From contig NZ_JAKIKP010000017.1 in NCBI RefSeq assembly GCF_023284065.1, forward strand, positions 1 to 64,000: DNA of 64,000 nt. Reading direction: 5' to 3'. Positions within the stretch are counted from its first letter, which is position 1; each line of letters opens with the position of its first letter. This stretch comes from Shewanella gaetbuli (GTDB taxonomy: Bacteria > Pseudomonadota > Gammaproteobacteria > Enterobacterales > Shewanellaceae). This document shows, in pieces, positions 54,462-63,707 of this stretch. The notes beneath the pieces were generated by a model. It had not been told where the DNA came from. It saw only the letters and a program-made list of their open reading frames with translations, and did no database searches. Position numbers and translations under genes: made by a program.

Positions 54462-55337
54462 TTACATGAATTGTTTGGCGCACTCTGCAGGGTTTTGGTT
54501 GAAGTAACGTTTAAATTCTCGACTAAATTGAGCGCTACTTTCATAACCCACAACGGTCGCCACTTCTTTGACTTTAAGACGCTGAGCTTGCAATAACTCT
54601 TTCGCTCGAGTTAAGCGAATTTTCTTAAGATATTGAATCGGTGAAGAAGCGGTAACTTCTTTGAAACAACGATGAAACGCTGAAGGGCTCATATTAACCA
54701 AGCTAGCCAATCCATCGACTTCAATTGATTCAGAGTAGTTTTTATGAATAAAGCTCAATGCTTTTTCAATTCTTGATAAACGTGTATGGCTTAATGATAA
54801 AGCAAATAACGGTGCGGCATTTGGGCTATCAAGTAAACGGTATAAAATTTCAAGCACCAAAGCCTCCCCCATAACTTTTGCTTCCAACGGTGTCTGTAGG
54901 GCTTGCAAAAGTCGAATCACACTGCAATCTAAATCACTGGTTGTCGGGGTAATAAAATAGCCTGCTTGTCTTGAGTCGTTAACATCGTTTGGCAATTTAT
55001 GATGCTCATCCAGTACGCGCACTAAGTGGTTCAATTGCACTAAATTAATATCCACCATCATAACGAGAACGGGCTCTTCTGGGGATGCAAAGGTTTCACA
55101 CTCCACAGGAAGCGGCACGGTCATCACCAGTGCATTTTGCCTATCATAATCAAATGTTTGATTGTCTAAATACAGACGTTTTTTACCTTGCCCCACAAAC
55201 AACACCCCTTGGGAATAACACATCGGCCCACGAGCACCATATTGCGAACCTTTAAATACATTTACTCCAGGCAAAAAGGTGTTATTCATGCCTTCTTTAG
55301 GGGCGAGTTGAGCCATTAAACTTGCAATTTCTGACAT
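54462..55337 (-). CDS. AraC-family regulator, YqhC-like
   Basis: The 291-residue protein has an AraC-type N-terminal domain (about 20-175) and a C-terminal pair of helix-turn-helix motifs near 195-285 (IEVDGLASLVNMSPSAFHRCFKEV and VKEVATVVGYESSAQFSREFKRYF). ATG 55337 is preferred to the longer reading from 55409, which gives a hydrophobic unrelated extension. Position divergent from yqhD matches enteric yqhC, the activator of yqhD in response to aldehydes. Confidence 0.85.
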   Translation of the reverse strand: MSEIASLMAQLAPKEGMNNTFLPGVNVFKGSQYGARGPMCYSQGVLFVGQGKKRLYLDNQTFDYDRQNALVMTVPLPVECETFASPEEPVLVMMVDINLVQLNHLVRVLDEHHKLPNDVNDSRQAGYFITPTTSDLDCSVIRLLQALQTPLEAKVMGEALVLEILYRLLDSPNAAPLFALSLSHTRLSRIEKALSFIHKNYSESIEVDGLASLVNMSPSAFHRCFKEVTASSPIQYLKKIRLTRAKELLQAQRLKVKEVATVVGYESSAQFSREFKRYFNQNPAECAKQFM

Positions 55338-55510
55338 AGTAATACTCTTCGATTTAGCGGTAATAATTGATACAGCAATCAATTCAGCAAATAGAACAAT
55401 AACACACAAAAAGCAGAAAAAAGCATAGATAAATCCATAAACATTTTAAAAAAAACAAAATAAAGCAGGAATAGGCATCAAGCAAGTAGTTATAGGTATG
55501 TTTATTTAAT

Positions 55511-55535
55511 GATAGAGGTTTATCATAGCTCTATC
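55511..55535. promoter_or_regulatory. Possible regulator site before yqhD
   Basis: GATAGAG (55511-55517) and CTCTATC (55529-55535) form a 7-11-7 inverted repeat about 78 bases before the yqhD start. It lies between the AraC-type regulator and its likely target; binding is speculative, as AraC proteins often use direct repeats. Confidence 0.35.
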
Positions 55536-55612
55536 GGCCATTACTGCTTTTTATGGCGTTCCAATTGATATAACCAATAACGACGTTTATTGACTTAACC
55601 CAAGGTGAAATT

Positions 55613-56776
55613 ATGCAAAACTTTAATTACCGTAACCCGACCCATATTGTGTTTGGTCAAGATAGAATTGAAGAGCTAGCCACACTTATTCCTGCAAATG
55701 CTCGGGTACTCATTACTTATGGCGGAGGCAGCGTCGTTCGTTTTGGCACCTTAGACAAAGTTAAAGCGGCTTTAGGTGATCGCACCGTATTCGAATTTGG
55801 CGGTATAGAAGCTAACCCCAAGTTTGATACATTAATGCAAGCGGTAAGCGTTGCTAGAGACAACCAAGTCGACTTCTTACTTGCAGTAGGCGGTGGCTCA
55901 GTAATGGATGGGACTAAATTTATCTCATTAGCCATTCAATACGACCAAGATGAAGCGAATTTATTAAAGTACGGCTTTACACCAGTACCTGTAGAGTCAG
56001 ATAAGGTTATTCCGCTAGGCGTCATTGCAACCTTACCGGCAACCGGTTCAGAAATGAACGCCTTCGCCGTGGTTAGTTATCAAGGGGGCAAGTTTCCTGT
56101 AAATCATCCGGCCATTTACCCAACATTTGCATTTCTTGACCCTAAATTAACCTTTAGCTTACCGAGTATTCAAGTGGCTAATGGTGTAGTGGATGCTTTT
56201 GTTCATGTACTCGAGCAATATGCAACTTACCCAGTAGATGCGCGCGTTCAAGATAGAATGGCTGAAGGCATTATGCGTACCTTAATTGAAATTGGCCCAA
56301 TTACTGTTGCCGAGCCAACCAATTATGAAGCCCGAGCAAACTTAATGTGGAGTGCCACTTCAGCCTTAAATGGCATGATTGGTGTGGGCGTACCATTTGA
56401 TTGGACTACCCATATGATTGGCCATGAATTAACTGCGTTATTTAATATTGACCATGCTCAAACCTTAGCGGCGGTATTACCGTCAGTTTGGCGCGTACTC
56501 ACTCCACAAAAACACGCGAAGTTATTACAGTACGCTGAGCGTGTTTGGGATATTACCGAAGGCAGTGACGACGAACGCGTTGAGCAAGCAATTGCTAAAA
56601 CCGAAGCATTTTTCCAGCAAGTAGGGCTAAAAACGTGCTTACGTGATCACGGTATCGAAAAGTCTCAACTTGATGATGTGATTAAAGCGCTTGAGGCGCA
56701 TGGCATGACGGCCCTATCTGAAACGGGTAAAGTAGATCTGGCCATAAGTCGACAAATTCTAGAAATGGCTTGGTAA
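55613..56776 (+). CDS. yqhD: Iron-type alcohol dehydrogenase / aldehyde reductase YqhD
   Basis: YqhD reduces short and peroxidised aldehydes with NADPH, a detoxification role. The 387-residue protein follows E. coli YqhD through most of its length: ITYGGGSV, VGGGSVMDGTK, LPATGSE, and metal ligands in NGVVDAFVHVLEQY (Asp, His) and GHELTALFNIDHAQTLA (two His). It is divergent from a YqhC-like activator. Confidence 0.92.
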   Translation: MQNFNYRNPTHIVFGQDRIEELATLIPANARVLITYGGGSVVRFGTLDKVKAALGDRTVFEFGGIEANPKFDTLMQAVSVARDNQVDFLLAVGGGSVMDGTKFISLAIQYDQDEANLLKYGFTPVPVESDKVIPLGVIATLPATGSEMNAFAVVSYQGGKFPVNHPAIYPTFAFLDPKLTFSLPSIQVANGVVDAFVHVLEQYATYPVDARVQDRMAEGIMRTLIEIGPITVAEPTNYEARANLMWSATSALNGMIGVGVPFDWTTHMIGHELTALFNIDHAQTLAAVLPSVWRVLTPQKHAKLLQYAERVWDITEGSDDERVEQAIAKTEAFFQQVGLKTCLRDHGIEKSQLDDVIKALEAHGMTALSETGKVDLAISRQILEMAW

Positions 56777-56783
56777 TAAAAAA

Positions 56784-56810
56784 ACGCCTTGTGGAAAACC
56801 ATAAGGCGTT
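56784..56810. terminator. Bidirectional terminator, yqhD / formate dehydrogenase operon
   Basis: ACGCCTTGTGG pairs with CCATAAGGCGT (one G-T pair), with an A-run upstream and Ts beyond. The A-run suits the leftward fdh operon. Confidence 0.75.
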
Positions 56811-56848
56811 TAATCATTTGTAATAACTAAGCCAATATAAGCTTAGGC

Positions 56849-57826
56849 TTACTCTTTATACTTGAGGGTACCGTTTTCTTTAATTTCATCAAACCAAAGG
56901 TTGTGATGCTGGGTAGCCCAATTTTCATCACAATAGCCCGATACCATACACTCCATACCCCCTTCAGACATCACTGTTGCCATGAAGATATGTACGATTG
57001 AGAATGCAGTAATAATAATGGCACTAACGGAATGAAGCACTAACGCAATTAAGCTAACGGTGCGGCTAGGTTCAAATACGTTAGGGAATAATAACAGCAT
57101 TCCCGATGCTGAAATCACTAGGCCAAATAACGCAAAGGCCCAAAACCACATTTTTTCACCAGCGTTAGCAAAACCAGCATCAGGGTGCTTACCTTTAAAT
57201 GGACCAAAGTTGATGTAACCACCGACAACCATCATCCATTTAAGATCATACATTTTAGGCATTTGGTTTTTAGCCCAAAGTACCGTCATTAACAACCAGC
57301 CAAGCATGAATGGAATAGCCATGTAATCATGGATCAGCTTAGATGCATTAACTAAAGTAGCCCACACACCTTCACCGATATAAGGCTGGAAGAAAAAACG
57401 ACCAGCAATCAGCACTAAGCCTGTCAAAATAAGCAACATACATGGAATCGCGCCTAACCAGTGAATCGACACGTCAAACTTTGACCAGCGATACACCATC
57501 TTGCCCGAAAAACCACCATGCAACTTAGAAATGCCATTAATTTTAATGAACAGAATAAACACAATAATCATACCGAATAGCGCAGCCATTAATGCTGGCG
57601 CTAAAATATCACTACGTAATTCAAATACACGCAGGTCATAGGTATTAATTAATTGGTTATGTGCTTCTCCAGTCGAAGTGGTCACACCTTGAGCGCCCTC
57701 TTTCACCTGCGCCCAAATTTGCCCTTCTGTTGCACCTTGCTCAACACTAGCGTCAGTATTAGCTAATGCTGTGACACTGAAAAACAAGGTAACTGCAACG
57801 GCCAAAGCCATCAGTATTTTTTTCAT
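56849..57826 (-). CDS. fdhC: Formate dehydrogenase cytochrome b subunit (copy 1)
   Basis: This subunit anchors the periplasmic enzyme and passes electrons to menaquinone. The 325-residue protein (ATG 57826 after AAGGATG) has a signal-like first segment, an N-terminal helix near 80-100, and four helices with heme-ligand histidines in FDVSIHWLGAIPCMLL, LIHDYMAIPF and IVHIFMATV. Its C-terminal half is almost the same as copy 2 (GECMVSGYCDENWA type region). It ends the fdhXABC cluster. Confidence 0.9.
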   Translation of the reverse strand: MKKILMALAVAVTLFFSVTALANTDASVEQGATEGQIWAQVKEGAQGVTTSTGEAHNQLINTYDLRVFELRSDILAPALMAALFGMIIVFILFIKINGISKLHGGFSGKMVYRWSKFDVSIHWLGAIPCMLLILTGLVLIAGRFFFQPYIGEGVWATLVNASKLIHDYMAIPFMLGWLLMTVLWAKNQMPKMYDLKWMMVVGGYINFGPFKGKHPDAGFANAGEKMWFWAFALFGLVISASGMLLLFPNVFEPSRTVSLIALVLHSVSAIIITAFSIVHIFMATVMSEGGMECMVSGYCDENWATQHHNLWFDEIKENGTLKYKE

Positions 57827-57902
57827 GTTACATCCTTTTGAGTCACTAGGTGCTTGTACGCCAAGCACCTAGACACGCTACGGACTAACTCAACAACTTA
57901 GG

Positions 57903-58472
57903 TTATCCCCAAATTGCTTTGTTAGACCCACGAGAAGCAACACGCTCACGGTAAATGTCAGAAACCACAGACGCATCACCGGCAAGCAATGCTTTTGTTG
58001 CACAAAGTTCAGCACACATTGGTAACTTACCTTCTGCAATACGGTTTGCACCATATTTCTTGCGCTCTGCTTCTGAATGGTTCTCTTCAGCACCACCGGC
58101 ACAGAAAGTACATTTATCCATTTTGCCACGACCGCCAAACACTGACTTTTGTGGGAACTGTGGCGCGCCGAATGGGCAAGCATAAAAACAGTAACCACAA
58201 CCAATACAGGTGTCTTTGTCATGTAGCACGATGCCGTCTTCAGTTTTGTAAAAACAATCTGCTGGGCATACTGCCATACAAGGGGCATCGCTGCAGTGCA
58301 TACATGCCACTGAAATAGACGCTTCACCTGGAACACCATCATTAATCGTCACTACGCGACGACGTTGAATACCCCACTCTAAAGCAGAGTCGTTTTCGTT
58401 TTTACATGCTGTGACACAGCCGTTACATTCGATGCAGCGCTTGGTATCACATAAAAATTTCATTGTAGCCAT
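57903..58472 (-). CDS. fdhB: Formate dehydrogenase iron-sulfur subunit (copy 1)
   Basis: The 189-residue protein binds four 4Fe-4S clusters via CIECNGCVTAC, CMHCSDAPCMAVCP, CIGCGYCFYACP and CTFC-type motifs, carrying electrons from FdhA to FdhC. It closely matches copy 2 but lacks that copy's last nine residues, ending IWG-stop where copy 2 reads IWGYNPKTGEMI. Confidence 0.93.
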   Translation of the reverse strand: MATMKFLCDTKRCIECNGCVTACKNENDSALEWGIQRRRVVTINDGVPGEASISVACMHCSDAPCMAVCPADCFYKTEDGIVLHDKDTCIGCGYCFYACPFGAPQFPQKSVFGGRGKMDKCTFCAGGAEENHSEAERKKYGANRIAEGKLPMCAELCATKALLAGDASVVSDIYRERVASRGSNKAIWG

Positions 58473-58501
58473 ATTGGCATTTCTCCTCGCTTAAACTGCA
58501 A

Positions 58502-61369
58502 TTAGGCTTTTTCGACCTGACATAGTGACACTTTGGTTTCTTGCATTTGTGTCACAGGATCATAGCCGTAAGTCAGTACTGTGTTTGCCGATTCACCCAC
58601 AACATAAGGTTTAGTGCTGTCACCACCTGACTCTGGGTACACTAACTCTTCACCATGCATTACACCGGCAAAGTGATATGGCATCCAAGTTTGACCAGGC
58701 TTAACACGGTTAGTGACCATAGCCTTAATGAAGATGTAACCACCTTCTGCCCCTTCAACACGCACATTGTCACCATCACGAATGCCACGATCTGTTGCAT
58801 CAGCAGGGTTCATTTCAATGAACATTTCTTGTTGAAGTTCAGCAAGCCAAGGGTTAGAACGAGATTCTTCACCACCACCTTCGTACTCAACTAAACGACC
58901 AGAAGACACCACTAATGGGTACTTCTTATCTAAGTTGTCACTGATAACCTTGTCTTGTAATGTCTTATACAGAGTCGGTAGACGATGTACTTGCATGTCA
59001 TCATGAGTTGGATACTTAGCAATTAAGTCACGACGCGGTGTGTATAACGGCTCACGGTGCAGCGGGATTTCATCAGGGAAAGTCCAAACGCGACAACGTG
59101 CTTTAGCATTACCATAAGGGATCATGTTGTGAGCCAGTGCCACACGTACGATACCGCCACCTAAATCTGTTGCCCAAGTGCGGTTTTCCGCTAATACTTT
59201 CTCTTCTGCAGTCAGTTCATCCCACCAACCAAGCTGTTTAAGCATGACGTCGTCAAATTGTGGGTAACCGTCTTGAATTTCAGCGCCAACAGAAGCAGAG
59301 TTGTCAGCAAGAATGCTCTCACCTTCAAATTCAACACCAAAACGTGCACGGAAGTTACCACCACCTTGGTTAACATTACGGTCTGTTCGGTAAAGGATTT
59401 GCGTACCAGGATGCTTCTGCTCTGGCGTACCCCAACAAGGCCAAGGTAAACCGTAGGTTTCGCCTTTATTCACGCCACCAGGTGCTTCTAATGTTTCAGC
59501 AGAGAAATCACCCCAGTTCATCGTGTGAGCTTTAATTCGCTCTGGGCTCCAGCCTGTATAACCGATTGAACGCATGCCTTTAGCATATTCACGCATGATG
59601 TCATCAGGGCTTGGCGTATTGCCTTCCACTTTGATGTGTTTAGTTAATGTATCAGCGATACCGACTTTAGCCGCCAAACGATACATAATTTCTAAGTCGT
59701 TTTTAGACTCGAACACAGGCTCAACCACTTGTTGACGCCACTGAGCCGAACGGCCAGAGTTATTCAATGACCCTTCACATTCAAACTGAGTTGCCGCAGG
59801 TAATATATATACATTATCTTTACGACGATGCATCACTGCAGCCATTGTTGGATAAGGATCAACAACAACGATAGTTTCTAGCTTATCTAACGCATCACGT
59901 ACTTCCATCTGACGAGTTTCAGTGTTAACTGATTGCCCCCAGAAGAAAGCTAAACGTACGTTATCTTTTTGCGCTAACTTTTCTTTGTCTTCTAATACAC
60001 CGTCGTGCCAACGTGAACACGGAATACCTGGAGTGGTCATAGGATCACGACCTAAGTAAGGTGATGCATCGAAACGACCCTGAACTTGATCAAATGGTAA
60101 GTCCCATACACGAGCCCAGTGTTCCCAAGCACCGGTTGTTACACCGTAATAACCAGGCAAGTTATCAAATAACAAGCCCATGTCTGTTGCGCCTTGAACG
60201 TTATCGTGACCACGGAAAATGTTGGTACCGCCACCTTGTATGCCCATGTTACCTAACACTAGCTGAAGGATTGAGTAGATACGAGTGTTGCCGTTACCAA
60301 CGTGATGCTGAGTACCACCCATACACCAAATTACAGTCCCTGGACGGTGATGCGCCATGTGCTTCGCTGCAGCATAAACGGCTTCACGAGAAACACCGGT
60401 GACGTTTTCAACTTCTTCAGGAGTCCAACGCTTTGCTTCTTCACGGATCTTGTCCATGCCCCAAGCGCGAGTACGAATGAAGTCTTTATCTTCCCAGCCA
60501 TTTTCAAAAATATGCCACATTAAGCCATACACTAACGGAATGTCAGTACCTGGACGTAATGGTAAGTGCACATCTGCATGAGCCATAGTACGAGAGTAAC
60601 GAGGATCAGCAACAGTAATAGTTGCGCCGCGCTCTTTGGCTGTCAAAATGTGCTGCATAGCAACTGGGTGAGCTTCAGCTGGGTTCGCTCCAATGATAAA
60701 AATGTTTTTCGCATTACGAATATCATTGAATGAGTTAGTTTGCGCACCATAACCCCAAGTGTTAGCAACACCGGCTACAGTGGTAGAGTGACAAATACGA
60801 GCAGAGTGGTCGACGTTGTTTGTGCCCCACATTGCTGCAAGCTTACGGTACAAGTATGCGCCTTCGTTAGAGAACTTAGCACTACCCATAAAGTAAACAG
60901 AGTCTGGGCCAGATGTTTGTTTAATATCTAACATCTTGTCGCCAATCTCATTGATAGCATCATCCCAAGATACACGCTTCCATTTACCGCTTTCCAGCTT
61001 CATTGGATATTTTACACGTTTATGAGAATGCGTGTGATAACGTAATGATGCGCCTTTAGCACAGTGACCACCTTGGTTAAATGGATGGTCAAACGCAGGT
61101 TCTTGGCCTGTCCACACACCATTTTGTACTTCAGCGTAAATACCACAACCTACTGCACAGTGAGAACAAATAGTGCGTTTTACTTCAGTTGGTGAAGAAT
61201 GAGGAATATCTTTAGCCTCGGCTTTACGGATCATTCCAGTACCAAGCATAGAAGCTGCCGCGATACCGCCAGTTGCCACACTCATCTGTTTCATAAATTG
61301 ACGACGGTTAATGCCAAGCTCAGTTTTTCCTGCTTGTGGTGTCGTGGTTGACTTGCGAGTTAATTTCAT
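58502..61369 (-). CDS. fdhA: Formate dehydrogenase molybdopterin catalytic subunit (copy 1)
   Basis: The 955-residue periplasmic enzyme oxidises formate to CO2. It has a twin-arginine signal (NRRQFMKQM, RR 22-23), a 4Fe-4S site with Cys68, 71, 75 and 103, and a bis-molybdopterin guanine dinucleotide fold. The metal ligand position is Cys193 in ARICHSTTVAG, so this is a cysteine, not selenocysteine, enzyme. The nearby moa, mod and moe genes would supply its cofactor. Confidence 0.95.
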   Translation of the reverse strand: MKLTRKSTTTPQAGKTELGINRRQFMKQMSVATGGIAAASMLGTGMIRKAEAKDIPHSSPTEVKRTICSHCAVGCGIYAEVQNGVWTGQEPAFDHPFNQGGHCAKGASLRYHTHSHKRVKYPMKLESGKWKRVSWDDAINEIGDKMLDIKQTSGPDSVYFMGSAKFSNEGAYLYRKLAAMWGTNNVDHSARICHSTTVAGVANTWGYGAQTNSFNDIRNAKNIFIIGANPAEAHPVAMQHILTAKERGATITVADPRYSRTMAHADVHLPLRPGTDIPLVYGLMWHIFENGWEDKDFIRTRAWGMDKIREEAKRWTPEEVENVTGVSREAVYAAAKHMAHHRPGTVIWCMGGTQHHVGNGNTRIYSILQLVLGNMGIQGGGTNIFRGHDNVQGATDMGLLFDNLPGYYGVTTGAWEHWARVWDLPFDQVQGRFDASPYLGRDPMTTPGIPCSRWHDGVLEDKEKLAQKDNVRLAFFWGQSVNTETRQMEVRDALDKLETIVVVDPYPTMAAVMHRRKDNVYILPAATQFECEGSLNNSGRSAQWRQQVVEPVFESKNDLEIMYRLAAKVGIADTLTKHIKVEGNTPSPDDIMREYAKGMRSIGYTGWSPERIKAHTMNWGDFSAETLEAPGGVNKGETYGLPWPCWGTPEQKHPGTQILYRTDRNVNQGGGNFRARFGVEFEGESILADNSASVGAEIQDGYPQFDDVMLKQLGWWDELTAEEKVLAENRTWATDLGGGIVRVALAHNMIPYGNAKARCRVWTFPDEIPLHREPLYTPRRDLIAKYPTHDDMQVHRLPTLYKTLQDKVISDNLDKKYPLVVSSGRLVEYEGGGEESRSNPWLAELQQEMFIEMNPADATDRGIRDGDNVRVEGAEGGYIFIKAMVTNRVKPGQTWMPYHFAGVMHGEELVYPESGGDSTKPYVVGESANTVLTYGYDPVTQMQETKVSLCQVEKA

Positions 61370-61387
61370 CGCTGTAATTCTCCTAAA

Positions 61388-61585
61388 CTAGCCGCGTAAG
61401 CTATCATAGTAACTACGAATGTGGGCTGTTTCTTGATAGCCATTTGCATTCGATTTCGTGGCACTTTGCTCAGTTGCATGAGCAACCTTGATGCCTGTCG
61501 CTGCTATGGCGACACTTGCTGTTCCGCCAATGGTTAAGGCTTTCAGCAAAGATCTGCGATTCAGATCAGTTTGTTGCTTACTCAT
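61388..61585 (-). CDS. fdhX: Small twin-arginine formate dehydrogenase accessory protein
   Basis: The 65-residue protein begins with a twin-arginine signal (LNRRSLLKALTIGG), leaving a mature peptide of about 35 residues after HATEQ. Such small Tat-targeted proteins are found directly before formate dehydrogenase alpha genes in many proteobacteria, but their role is not known. GGGAG lies seven bases before its ATG. It is the first gene of the copy 1 cluster. Confidence 0.85.
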   Translation of the reverse strand: MSKQQTDLNRRSLLKALTIGGTASVAIAATGIKVAHATEQSATKSNANGYQETAHIRSYYDSLRG

Positions 61586-61956
61586 TTAATCTCCCATTGA
61601 AAGTATTCACTTCCTGGTATACATATGCACCCTTAATGGTGCTAACAAATTGTGTTGTAAAAACCGAGTAACTTGCATATCTGCTCGCTATGGAATTTTC
61701 GGGGAGTATATTAGGGATGGAAGAATACGTATTTGTTGATCTAGCCCCTTATATGGGAGCCTTATCATTATAAATAAACAAAAATACTATGTAGATCACA
61801 CTTGCAGAAGCCACTGAAAAACAAAGGTAAAAACATAGATACTACATTGTTAAGCCACATTGGCATGCAGGTTGTTTTATTGTTGTTTTTTACTTTTCGG
61901 TTAACGCATTTATTAAAAAATTGTTGGCAATTGTGAACTGGAAAACGCAGATATAA
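61586..61956. other. Gap between formate dehydrogenase clusters
   Basis: This AT-rich 371-base gap should hold the leftward fdhX promoter. I found no clear FNR (TTGAT-N4-ATCAA) or CRP (TGTGA-N6-TCACA) site, gene or RNA. It ends at the terminator of the second cluster. Confidence 0.5.
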
Positions 61957-61989
61957 AAACACCCCGAAGTGTTAAACCGCGGGGTGTTT
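61957..61989 (-). terminator. Terminator of formate dehydrogenase copy 2
   Basis: A 10-bp stem AAACACCCCG/CGGGGTGTTT (61957-61966 with 61980-61989) is flanked by A residues that give a T-run on the minus strand. It ends the upstream cluster, so the two fdh clusters are separate transcripts. Confidence 0.85.
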
Positions 61990-62019
61990 ATTATTCTCAA
62001 ACAAGTAATTACGATTAAG

Positions 62020-63036
62020 TTAACTCTTGTATTTTAAAGAGCCATTTTCTTTAATTTCGTCATACCATAGGTTGTGATGCTGGATTGCCCAGTTTTCATC
62101 ACAGTAGCCTGACACCATACACTCCATACCACCTTCACTGAGCACAGTTGCCATCCAAATGTGGACAATGGTGAACGCAATCAAAATAACTGCGCTGATA
62201 CCATGAACCAACAAAGCAGCAATTGACGCTTCACGTGGTAAATCAAGGTTTGGTAAGACTAACATTAATCCGGTAATGCTGATAAATAGACCAAATATCA
62301 CTAAGGTCCAAAACCACATTTTCTCACCGGCATTGGCAAATCCACTGTCAGGATGCTTACCTTTAAACGGTCCGAAATTAATATAACCACCGACCACTAA
62401 AAACCACTTTAAGTCGTAAAGCTTAAAGAGTTGTAGTGGCATCCATTTGATTACACAAATCAACCAAGACACAATAAATACAGGGCCAGACCAATCATGG
62501 ATGAACTTACTAGCAGAAATAATGCCTGCCCATAGTCCTTCCCCTACGTATGGTGCAATGAAATGGCGTCCCAGCATAATAAATATGCCAGTTAACATTA
62601 AGATTAAGCATGCTATAGCCATAATCCAATGCAGCCATACATCTGCACTTGTCCAGCGAAGTACCATTTTTCCTGAAAAACCATGGGATAATTTAGAGGG
62701 CCCATTGACTAAGAAAAACAGTAAAAACGCACCAAATACGCCAAACACTGCCAACACAATGGCAGGTTTTAAGTAAGTGTTACGTATTTCTTTACCTTCA
62801 TTACCGGCTTTGTTGATTAACACATTTGCTTCTAAGGCTTTGTCAGTCGAGTATCCCGACTCACCTGCTTTAACTGCGCGCCAAAGATCCGCATCACTGG
62901 TTCTGGTGGTTGCTTGTTGTTGGCTAGATTGATCATCTGCGGCATGGGCTGTTGGCATAACCAACCCCAAACCAATAATCAAAGCTACAAGCGCAAACAT
63001 CATTCGCAGTGATTTGTTTAACGATGTGTTTAACAT
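62020..63036 (-). CDS. fdhC: Formate dehydrogenase cytochrome b subunit (copy 2)
   Basis: The 338-residue protein is a paralog of the copy 1 subunit with the same four-helix core (WLHWIMAIACLILM, FIHDWSGPVFIV, VVGGYINFGPFKGKHPDSGFANA) and a closing sequence nearly identical to it. ATG 63036 is chosen, with GAGGAG five bases upstream. The N-terminal 100 residues have diverged more. Confidence 0.9.
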   Translation of the reverse strand: MLNTSLNKSLRMMFALVALIIGLGLVMPTAHAADDQSSQQQATTRTSDADLWRAVKAGESGYSTDKALEANVLINKAGNEGKEIRNTYLKPAIVLAVFGVFGAFLLFFLVNGPSKLSHGFSGKMVLRWTSADVWLHWIMAIACLILMLTGIFIMLGRHFIAPYVGEGLWAGIISASKFIHDWSGPVFIVSWLICVIKWMPLQLFKLYDLKWFLVVGGYINFGPFKGKHPDSGFANAGEKMWFWTLVIFGLFISITGLMLVLPNLDLPREASIAALLVHGISAVILIAFTIVHIWMATVLSEGGMECMVSGYCDENWAIQHHNLWYDEIKENGSLKYKS

Positions 63037-63083
63037 TGTCACTCCTCATTGGGCTGTAATAAATTACAGCCCATCCAGTGGGT

Positions 63084-63680
63084 TTAGATCATCTCGCCTG
63101 TTTTTGGGTTGTAACCCCAAATCACATTCGGATTACCACGCTGTGCCATACGCTGACGATAAATGTCAGATACCACACCCGCATCACCCGCTAGCAGAGC
63201 TTTTGTTGCACAAAGTTCAGCACACATTGGCAACTTACCTTCTGCAATACGGTTTGCACCGTACTTTTGACGCTCGGCATCTGAATGATCATCTTCAGGG
63301 CCACCAGCACAGAAAGTACACTTGTCCATTTTACCGCGACTACCAAATGCGGTCTTTTTAGGGAACTGTGGCGCACCAAATGGGCAAGCATAGAAGCAGT
63401 AACCACAACCGATACACGTATCTTTGTCGTGTAATACAATGCCGTCTTCTGTACGGTAGAAACAATCTGCCGGACAAACTGCCATACAAGGCGCATCGGT
63501 ACAATGCATACAAGCAACAGAAATGGATGCTTCACCTGGCTCACCATCTTTAATGGTGACTACGCGGCGACGTTGAATACCCCACTCAAGTGCGGCATCG
63601 TTTTCGTTTTTACAAGCTGTGACGCAACCGTTACACTCGATGCAGCGCTTGGTGTCACACAAAAATTTCATGACTGCCAT
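63084..63680 (-). CDS. fdhB: Formate dehydrogenase iron-sulfur subunit (copy 2)
   Basis: The 198-residue protein carries the same four cluster motifs as copy 1, CIECNGCVTAC onward, and is highly similar across its length, with a nine-residue longer C-terminus. GAGGAG precedes ATG 63680. Confidence 0.93.
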   Translation of the reverse strand: MAVMKFLCDTKRCIECNGCVTACKNENDAALEWGIQRRRVVTIKDGEPGEASISVACMHCTDAPCMAVCPADCFYRTEDGIVLHDKDTCIGCGYCFYACPFGAPQFPKKTAFGSRGKMDKCTFCAGGPEDDHSDAERQKYGANRIAEGKLPMCAELCATKALLAGDAGVVSDIYRQRMAQRGNPNVIWGYNPKTGEMI

Positions 63681-63707
63681 AATGGCTTATCTCCTCATCA
63701 AGTTGAA

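Noticed and set aside
57890..58342. 150-codon minus-strand frame within fdhB copy 1, echoed at 63191-63547 in copy 2
   Set aside because: Both are out-of-frame readings of the highly similar fdhB genes. Their parallel conservation simply follows that of the real genes.
60780..60810. Selenocysteine in formate dehydrogenase
   Set aside because: The metal-ligand position reads Cys (TGC/TGT codon) in ARICHSTT, so no in-frame TGA or SECIS element is needed.
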